Part shown: piece by piece, positions 57,926-64,000 of the stretch | Numbering within the stretch: the first letter of the stretch is position 1 | Layout of the letters: each line of letters begins with the position of its first letter | Assembly: GCA_036346405.1 (NCBI GenBank) | Contig: CM070553.1 | Location: 69,777,686-69,841,685 of the forward strand | Direction of reading: 5' to 3' | DNA from: Phyllostachys edulis | Lineage: Eukaryota > Streptophyta > Magnoliopsida > Poales > Poaceae | Length of the DNA stretch: 64,000 bases | Notes under the pieces: model-generated | Told to the model about the DNA's origin: nothing | The model's input: the letters and a program-made list of their open reading frames with translations, nothing else | Databases searched by the model: none | Position numbers and translations under genes: made by a program

Positions 57926-58861
57926 ATGGCCGGACGCACTCGTAGCGGCCAAGGCCAGTCAGCTGGTCCGGACGAGGAGCTTCCTCCTCCTCCGACCATG
58001 GCCGAGGTTCTTCTTGGATCGAAGCAACCGCGGATGACCGGAGAGTTCTATCGACGCCATCGCGCAACACCACCGCACTTACGGAGCTTCGTGATCTGGG
58101 CGAGAATGCCCATCACCGCGCGTGGAGGACTCGCGGAGTTTCTTCGTACTCAGCCCCCTACCTTTTCCCGGTCTGAGGACCCTTTGGATGCGGACGATTG
58201 GCTTCGTCTTGTGGAGCGTAAGCTTCGCATCGCGCAGTGCCAGGAGCACGAGAAGGCGCTGTTTGCATCGCACCAGCTCGAAGGTGCAGCTTTGTCATGG
58301 TGGGAGAGCTTTCTCGCCATGCAGCCCGCAGACCACACCGTTTCTTGGGAGGAGTTTCGTACTGCCTTCCGTCGGGCTCATATCCCTGCCGGCTTGATGG
58401 AGATCAAGAAGCAGGAGTTTCTTGCGCTCAAGCAAGGGCGTGGCTCAGTCATGGAGTATGTCTACGAGTTCAACCATCTAGCTCGTTATGCTCCTGAGGA
58501 TGTGGCCACTGATATGGCTAAGCAGGCCAAGTTCAGGCGTGGCTTGTCTGAGGAGCTGAAGGACAAGCTATCCATTGTCGACTTCCCTGATTTCCAGACC
58601 TTGGTCGACAAGGCCATCGTCGCTGAGCATGCGGCTCGAGAGCTTATGGACTCCCGCAAGCGCAAGTGGGAGGCCCATAAGTCATCCAGGCAGTTCCTCC
58701 GTCCCCCGCCGGCGCCTCGGGTACCACTCTCACTCTTGGCGCCCCGAGGTCACCTCCCTGTTCCTCGTCGCCCTTCGCAGCCGTGTCTCGACCACGCACT
58801 GCGAAGTCGAGAGCGCCCCCGCAACCCGGCCGCCGGGTCACATGTTTCTCATGCAACGTAA
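57926..58861 (+). CDS. gag: Element D gag, open up to the zinc knuckle
   Basis: Capsid/nucleocapsid polyprotein that forms particles and binds element RNA. The start is the ATG after TTGTAACAGG, preserved in A and B, rather than an in-frame ATG 27 bases upstream. 311 residues. A proline-rich N-terminus (to about 25) precedes the retrotransposon gag core (about 80-240), with DADDWLRLVERKL, ALSWWESF, RRAHIPAG and EYVYEFNHLARYAPED. A basic, Pro-rich tail follows. The frame ends in the zinc knuckle: CFSC is in this frame, but GHYANQC is one frame over, so one base is missing near 58858. The fusion to protease continues in other frames to about 59029. Confidence 0.9.
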   Translation: MAGRTRSGQGQSAGPDEELPPPPTMAEVLLGSKQPRMTGEFYRRHRATPPHLRSFVIWARMPITARGGLAEFLRTQPPTFSRSEDPLDADDWLRLVERKLRIAQCQEHEKALFASHQLEGAALSWWESFLAMQPADHTVSWEEFRTAFRRAHIPAGLMEIKKQEFLALKQGRGSVMEYVYEFNHLARYAPEDVATDMAKQAKFRRGLSEELKDKLSIVDFPDFQTLVDKAIVAEHAARELMDSRKRKWEAHKSSRQFLRPPPAPRVPLSLLAPRGHLPVPRRPSQPCLDHALRSRERPRNPAAGSHVSHAT

Positions 58862-59029
58862 GGGGCATTATGCGAACCAATGCCCTAAGAAGACAGAGCG
58901 ACCCCTCGTCCTAATGGAGGACGGGCGAGGTGGTGCACCAGACCGTAAGATCGTCCGGCTACCCAAGGCGTGGGTAGTGGTCGCGTCAACGCCATCACCA
59001 CAGAGGAGGCTTAGGAGGCACCCGACGTC

Positions 59030-59407
59030 GTGCTAGGTACACTTTCTGTTAACTCTCATCCCGCTATTGTTTTGTTTGATTCAGGAGCATCTCATTCCTT
59101 TGTTTCTGAGTCTTTTGCTGCTATCGGAGAGCTTCTTTTCTCTCCATTGTCGGTCCCGCTACTCATTCGCTCTCCTGGTTCGGAGTTGAGAGCGAATCTG
59201 AGTGTAGGATGTCCTTATCGAGATCGGCGTGGTTTCTTAGCAAACCTTATCCTTCTCCATTCAGCGAGTCTTGATGTGATTCTTGGCATGGATTGGTTGT
59301 CCCAGCACATGGGGGAAAACGATTTCGCCAGGAAGCTCATCTCTCTATCTAGTCCCTCCGTGGCGGTGTTCGCTTTTAAGTCGCTAGATCCGCATCTCTT
59401 CGCTTGA
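59030..59407 (+). CDS. pol: Element D aspartic protease domain
   Basis: A domain of the Gag-Pol polyprotein; the ATG here is only the first Met of the open stretch. The active site DSGAS lies at residues 17-21 in IVLFDSGASHSF, and the C-terminal signature ILGMDWL at 84-90. It cleaves the polyprotein into mature parts inside particles. The frame ends at TGA in the protease-RT linker (59405-59407), where B also has an indel. Both signature motifs are present, so the fold is probably intact up to that point. Confidence 0.88.
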   Translation: MLGTLSVNSHPAIVLFDSGASHSFVSESFAAIGELLFSPLSVPLLIRSPGSELRANLSVGCPYRDRRGFLANLILLHSASLDVILGMDWLSQHMGENDFARKLISLSSPSVAVFAFKSLDPHLFA

Positions 59408-59932
59408 AGCAAAGCCCGCTCTAGATATTAGCGAAGTCCCAACATTTTGTGACTTCGTTGATGTCTTTCCCGCAGATCTTCGGGGATGCCACCCGCTCGA
59501 GACCTCGAGTTTGTCATTGAGTTGGCTCTGGTACCGCCCCTATCTCAAAGAGGCCTTATCGGATGCCACCGAACGAGTTGGTAGAATTGAAGAAGCGATT
59601 AAGTGAGCTGCAAGAGAAGGGTTTCATCCGCCTAGCTCATCTCCTTGGGGTTGTCCAGCAATCTTCGTAAAGAAGAAGGATTTGTACTTTACGCATGTCG
59701 TTGATTACCGCCCACTTAATGAAGTGACGATGAAGAACAAGTATCCTTTGCCCGCAAGACGACGATCTCTTCGATCAATTAACTGGAGCTCGAGTCTTCT
59801 CCAAGATTGATCTGAGAGTGGGATATCATCAGGTTCGGATTCGGCCTGAGGATATTCCAAAGACAACGTTCTCTACTCGCTACGGCTTGTACGAGTACAC
59901 CGTCATGTCATTCGCTTAACCAATGCTCTGCT
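59408..59932 (+). pseudogene. pol: Element D reverse transcriptase, N-terminal part, frame-broken
   Basis: The fingers and first palm part. Recognised in changing frames: PLSQRGLIGCHR-like wording near 59540, GCPAIFVKKKD near 59652-59688, NEVTMKNKYP near 59720-59750, SKIDLR near 59800-59815, and GLYEYTVMSF near 59885-59915. Breaks lie near 59600, 59680-59700, 59752 and 59917, mostly in CG-rich words. The downstream palm is intact. Confidence 0.85.
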
Positions 59933-60487
59933 TTGTTCATGAACCTCATGAATTCGGTATTCATGGAGTATTTGGATAAGTTTGTCGTGGTCTTCATCGA
60001 TGATATCCTTATCTATTCCAAGAACGATGAGGAACATGCCGAGCATCCGAAGCTTGTGTTAGGCAAGCTCGTGAGCACCGGTTATACGCCAAGTTCACAA
60101 GTCGCGATTCGGTTGAAGGAAGTGGCCTTCTTAGGCCATATTCTTTCAGCAGGAGGCGTAGCCGTTGATCCTAGCAAGGTCAGCGATGTTCTTTCATGGA
60201 GTCAACCTGCTTCGGTCACCGATGTGCGGAGTTTTCTCGGTTTAGCGGGATATTATCGCCGCTTTATCGAGAACTTCTCCAAGATCGCGAAGCCGATGAC
60301 GGAGTTGCTCAAGAAGGACAAGAAGTTCGTGTGGTCCGCTGAGTGTGAGGAAAGTTTCCAAATACTCAAAAAGCGTTTGACCACCGCTCCCGTTCTTGTT
60401 CTTCCTGATATCCATCGAAGCTTCGATATCTTTTGCGATGCTTCTCGTCGAGGCCTCGGTTGTGTCCTTATGCAAAAGGCAAGGTAG
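59933..60487 (+). CDS. pol: Element D reverse transcriptase (palm to connection) and RNase H start
   Basis: 184 open residues. The catalytic FIDD is at 21-24 in FVVVFIDDILIYS, followed by the thumb with VAFLGHILS and the strongly conserved DVRSFLGLAGYYRRFIENFS. LLKKDKKFVW and the RNase H start FDIFCDASRRGLGCVLMQ follow (first catalytic Asp at 169). The Met start is internal to the polyprotein, not a true start. The frame ends one base after the LMQ word, an indel also visible against A and B. Confidence 0.92.
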   Translation: MFMNLMNSVFMEYLDKFVVVFIDDILIYSKNDEEHAEHPKLVLGKLVSTGYTPSSQVAIRLKEVAFLGHILSAGGVAVDPSKVSDVLSWSQPASVTDVRSFLGLAGYYRRFIENFSKIAKPMTELLKKDKKFVWSAECEESFQILKKRLTTAPVLVLPDIHRSFDIFCDASRRGLGCVLMQKAR

Positions 60488-61013
60488 TGGCCTATGCATC
60501 AAGGCAATTGAGACCTCATGAACTTAACTACCCTATTCATGACTTGGAGTTGGCTTCTGTGATTCATGCACTTAAGATTTGGCGACATTACCTAATCGGT
60601 AATCGTTGTGAAGTGTATTCGGATCACAAGAGCCTTAAGTATTTGTTCACCCAAATTGACTGAACCTCGGGCAAAGGAGATGGTTGGAGTTGATCAAGGA
60701 TTATGACATGGGTATACACTACCATCCGGGCAAGGCTAATGTCGCTGCCGATGCGCTTAGTCGCAGCGCATTGCCATGCCTTGTTGTCCAGGAGCTTCAC
60801 CCGCTCTTCTCGAAGAGTTTCAGCGCCTCAACTTGGGTTTAGTTGAGCGTGGTTCTCTCGCTGCCTTGGTTGTGCAACCAACCTTGGTGGATCGGATCAA
60901 GTCCGCCCGCCAGATCGGATGTTGGAGTGAGCCACATTAAGGCAAATGTCAAGAACGGAACGACCAAGTGCTTCTCGAGGATGAGCATGGCGTCGTGAGG
61001 TTCGAACGCGCCA
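60488..61013 (+). pseudogene. pol: Element D RNase H remainder and tether to integrase, frame-broken
   Basis: VVAYASRQLRPHELNYP, ALKIWRHYLIGNRCE and YSDHKSLKYLFTQ are open to 60663, carrying the later RNase H acidic residues. A break follows at TTGACTGAACC. WLELIKDYDMGIHYHPGK and NVAADALSRSALP (about 60690-60775) form the connection. Linker wording up to 61013 changes frame at least twice. Confidence 0.85.
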
Positions 61014-62312
61014 GTGGTTCCAAAGGACATGGAGTTGCGGAATTTAATCCTCCGCGAAGCCCATGATTCGCCTTTATCCATTCATCCCGGGGCCACAAAG
61101 ATGTATCAAGATCTCCGCCAGAGATTTTGGTGGACCCGAATGAAGAGGGAGATTGCGAAGTTCGTTGCCGAGTGCGACGTATGTCGTCGTGTCAAGGCCG
61201 AGCATCAGCGTCCAGCAGGATTGCTTCAGCCTTTGCCTGTGCCGGAGTGGAAGTGGGATTCGATCGGAATGGATTTCATCACCGGTCTACCCACGTCCCC
61301 GAAGAAGAATGATGCCATTTGGGTCGTCATCGATCGATTGACTAAGGTGGCACATTTTCTTCCCGTCAAGACTGACCTTCGGGTAGGTCTTTTGGCGGAG
61401 CTCTACATCGCCCGCATCGTGAGTTTGCACGGTGTGCCGAAGACGATCGTGTCGGATCGTGGATCCCTTTTCACGTCTCGTTTTTGGCATAGCTTGCAAG
61501 AGGCTATGGGCACTCGTCTTGCTTTCAGCACGGCATTTCACCCCCAAACTGATGGTCAGACCGAGAGGGTCAACCAGGTTTTGGAGGACATGCTTCGTGC
61601 TTGTGTCCTTTCCTATGGGAAGCATTGGGAGAAATGCTTGCCATTCGCCGAGTTTTCTTATAACAACAGCTTTCAGGCCAGTCTCGGCATGGCACCATTT
61701 GAGGCCTTATACGGGAGAAAGTGTAGGACCCCGTTGAACTGGTCAGAGACCGGTGAGAGACCTCTCTTTGGCCCGGACTCAATCAATGAGGCCGGCGCCA
61801 AGTCCAAATTTTATTCGTGGCGTTTGCGCCGCAGCTCAATCCAGCAAAAGAGCTATGCGGACCGCCGTCGACGTGAGTTATGTTTTGAGCCTAATGACTT
61901 TGTTTATCTCAAAGTCTCTCCTTTGAAGGGCCATCAACGTTTCGGCGTCAAGGGCAAGTTAGCTCCTCGATATGTCGGTCCCTACCGCATTATCGAGAAG
62001 AAGGGAGCTGTTGGCTATAAGTTGGAGTTGCCAGCTGCACTTGAGGGGGTACATGATGTTTTCCATGTGTCCCAGCTTAAGAAGTGCCTCCGTGTTCCAA
62101 CCGAGGAAGCTCCGTTGGAAACTCTCGATGTCCAACCGGATTTGACCTATCGCGAGCACCCTGTTCGCGTACTCGATGAGTCTGAACGAAGGACAAGGAA
62201 TAAGACCATCAAGTTCCTTAAAGTTCAGTGGTCAAACCATTCTGAGGATGAGGCTACTTGGGAAAGAGAAGATCGTCTGCGTGCGGACTATCCATCTTTC
62301 TTTACCAAGTGA
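61014..62312 (+). CDS. pol: Element D integrase with GPY module and chromodomain
   Basis: 432 open residues ending at TGA. It catalyses insertion of element DNA and targets chromatin. The HHCC zinc finger is H17, H24, C54, C57. The catalytic triad is D87 (GMDFITGLP), D148 (TIVSDRG) and E184 (GQTERVNQ), with exactly 35 residues between the last two (DD35E). EFSYNNSFQ and APFEALYGRKCRTPLNW follow. The GPY motif is at 322-324, then VSQLKKCLRVP. The C-terminal chromodomain (about 383-430) has KTIKFLKVQW and DEATWERED; it lacks the first aromatic cage residue, as in group II chromodomains of plant elements. All key residues are present, so this domain looks functional. The first Met is internal to Pol. 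Confidence 0.95.
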   Translation: MVPKDMELRNLILREAHDSPLSIHPGATKMYQDLRQRFWWTRMKREIAKFVAECDVCRRVKAEHQRPAGLLQPLPVPEWKWDSIGMDFITGLPTSPKKNDAIWVVIDRLTKVAHFLPVKTDLRVGLLAELYIARIVSLHGVPKTIVSDRGSLFTSRFWHSLQEAMGTRLAFSTAFHPQTDGQTERVNQVLEDMLRACVLSYGKHWEKCLPFAEFSYNNSFQASLGMAPFEALYGRKCRTPLNWSETGERPLFGPDSINEAGAKSKFYSWRLRRSSIQQKSYADRRRRELCFEPNDFVYLKVSPLKGHQRFGVKGKLAPRYVGPYRIIEKKGAVGYKLELPAALEGVHDVFHVSQLKKCLRVPTEEAPLETLDVQPDLTYREHPVRVLDESERRTRNKTIKFLKVQWSNHSEDEATWEREDRLRADYPSFFTK

Positions 62313-62316
62313 GCCA

Positions 62317-62353
62317 AATCTCGGGACGAGATTTCTGTAAGGGGGAGAGATTT
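62317..62353 (+). promoter_or_regulatory. Element D palindrome and polypurine tract
   Basis: AAATCTCGGGACGAGATTT (perfect 8-nt arms), CTGT, AAGGGGGAGAGA (62339-62350), TTT, then the LTR. Confidence 0.9.
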
Positions 62354-64000
62354 TGTAACATCCCAAATGTATAATTAGGGTTAATCAAGTATAATTATAT
62401 GTGTAGAAATTAAAACTTTTCTCACATCTTGAAAAACCCTAAAATCTTATGTAATTCTTGTCCAAGAGTTGTGTAATCCAAAAACACAAAGCTCTTGTTG
62501 ACCAAAAATCAAATTCCTTTTCCAATTATCTTAAATCTTGTGCCAAACATTTGGAATATATTTTCCTTGGTCCCAAAAACTGATATGGGACCCTCTGAAA
62601 AATATCATGAGTTATAACACTTGTTGATAATTTTGGAGGCAAAACAATCCTTTAAACAACCTTCATGAATTTCCTGAGAAAAATGCATTGCATAATAACC
62701 TCTGGAAATTTTATGCAAGGTTGATCTCATTATCAGCAAGCTCCAGCTAAAATTTCATTAAATTTGGAGTTCATTTGCTATCTCAAATAATTCTACTAAG
62801 TTTCAGCTGTTAAAACTAAATTTTAAAGCCTACACTGTTCCTTGGGCTAGCCATATTCAAAGCTGGTCCAGCCCAACCATGTCTGCACCTCAGCAGACCT
62901 CATCTCCACCTTGATCAGGTCGCAGCCGTTGGATTTACATCCAACAGCCACGACCTCCTCATGATCAACACCGCAAAGACCTCCCCACCTCATGAGGTCA
63001 TTGCCGTTGGATCAAAGATCCACGGTCATGACCTCCCCTGTGTGTTAAACCTCAAAGACCTCCTCGAGCTGTTAAACCATCGCAGCGAGGTCATCCCACC
63101 TTGTTGAGGTCGTAGCCGTTGGATCAAATCCAACAGCCACGACCTCCTCCTCAACATACTCGGTCAGGTCCTCCCACCTACGTGAGGTCATAGCCCTTGG
63201 ATCCAAGATCCATGGCCCTGACCTCCTCCTCTCAACCTAAACTAAACAAACCTCCCACCTAACCAAGGTCGTAGCCATTGGATCAAATCCAACAGCTCAC
63301 GACCTCCCCGTGTTATCAAGCACTCACAACCTCCCCCATCTTTTGTTGTGCACCGTTAGATTAAAATCTACGGTCACGACCTCCTTTTTGTCTCATGCGC
63401 ACCAGACCTCCCCAGCGCACGTGAGATCGTAGCCCTTAGATCTAAATCTAAAGGCCATGACCTCCCTTGTGCGTTGCGCAAGCTCAGGACCTCCACCTCC
63501 TTTGATCGGAACCCTTAGATCTAAATCTAACGGTCTGACCTCCCTTGCTGTTAGCGCATCATATCGCACCTCCCCATCGTGTCGGTGCCCTTGATTTAAA
63601 TCCAAAGGCCATGACCTCCCCTCATGTCTTTTGATCGCGTGCGATTAAGTCCTCACCGGAGGTCCGCGACTGGATGGAGATCCAACGCTTTGGACCTCTG
63701 TCCCTTTTCCTCACGTGCGCTGCTTTCGCATTAAAGAAATCGGAGGGCCACGACCTCCCATCCTTGATCGTGTGGTGGGACCTCCTCCCACCACTTAAAA
63801 CTTAACGGTTCAAAAATTGATCCGATGGTTAGGACCTCTCCCAGTCTTATCCAACGGTCACCAAGACCTCCTGTTCTTCTCCTTCCTCTGGCGCCCATGC
63901 GTGCTCGAGCGGTGGAGCACGCGCCAGCCTCTGTGCACCTTTAACTCTCTTCACGACCGCATTTAATCTTTGGTCGACCTTCCGCCTCATGTCCACTCGA
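62354..64000 (+). repeat. Element D 3' LTR, left part
   Basis: Starts TGTAACATCCC and matches 51679-53310; it continues past the window. Confidence 0.94.
62900..63800 (+). repeat. U3 quasi-palindrome array of D (3' LTR)
   Basis: The clearest copy of the array. About ten units lie near 62913, 62992, 63105, 63182, 63265, 63350, 63420, 63508, 63585 and 63650. A typical unit is GAGGTCGTAGCCGTTGGATC, then AAATCCAACAGCCACGACCT. Arms keep pairing although their sequence varies between units (TTGGAT with ATCCAA, TTAGAT with ATCTAA), which looks like compensatory variation. Confidence 0.8.

Larger units (their letters stand above)
51679..64000 (+). mobile_element. Element D: Ty3/gypsy chromovirus, best-preserved copy
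   Basis: The 5' LTR is 51679-57152 (5474 bp), the internal region 57153-62353 (5.2 kb), and the 3' LTR starts at 62354 and leaves the window. It is the same family as B, with close similarity along the LTR and all proteins. Large parts of gag, protease, RT/RNase H and all of the integrase core read without interruption, but about half a dozen frame breaks remain. It inserted in the 5' LTR of E. Tekay/Del clade is likely from the tRNA-Met primer, LTR length and chromodomain, not proven. Confidence 0.93.

Noticed and set aside
1..64000. Host protein genes, tRNA or rRNA genes
   Set aside because: All open frames over 100 codons fall inside assigned LTRs or element coding regions. I saw no tRNA cloverleaf boxes or rRNA words, though a covariance-model scan was not possible here.

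Overview
The window looks like intergenic DNA from a large-genome flowering plant, probably a monocot, though no host gene is present to identify the species. Nearly every base belongs to a nest of Ty3/gypsy LTR retrotransposons. The coding copies carry a C-terminal chromodomain after integrase, an initiator tRNA-Met primer site and very long LTRs (4.7 to 5.5 kb), which fits plant chromoviruses, most likely the Tekay/Del clade. I see no host gene, tRNA, rRNA or CRISPR array.

Layout. Element E (minus strand) is the outermost. Only about 0.7 kb of its interior (41075-41801) and its 5' LTR (41802-45540 and 50524-51678) are visible. Element A (plus; 1-11398 and 40954-41074) sits in the interior of E. 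Element B (plus; 11399-40948, TSD TGTTA) sits in the 3' LTR of A. Element C (minus; 23335-36896, TSD AAACA) sits in the 3' LTR of B. Element F (45541-50518, TSD GAGCC) is a minus-strand solo LTR inside the LTR of E. Element D (plus; from 51679 past the window end) is a second insertion in the LTR of E and belongs to the same family as B.

Coding content. A, B and D each carry gag, protease, reverse transcriptase, RNase H, integrase and chromodomain in the Ty3/gypsy order. A and B are heavily frameshifted. D keeps long open stretches, including a 432-residue integrase fragment with a full DD35E triad, GPY motif and chromodomain. C has two near-identical 5.5 kb LTRs around 2.6 kb of non-coding DNA, so it is a LARD-like non-autonomous element.

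Most interesting signals. (1) The LTRs of five separate elements share one architecture: a small middle exon with a GC-type splice donor, an intron containing a strongly conserved double-palindrome block, a hairpin next to the 3' splice site, and a short acidic terminal exon. This is a candidate spliced mini-ORF encoded by the LTRs. (2) The U3 regions of B and D are arrays of 40-45 nt quasi-palindromes of GAGGTC...GACCTC, and the U3 of F has amplified the same words into two tandem arrays. (3) Small indels between LTR pairs cluster at CG and CNG sites, suggesting base-calling errors at methylated cytosines, so many frameshifts may not be real. All of this was read by eye, without alignment or database search.
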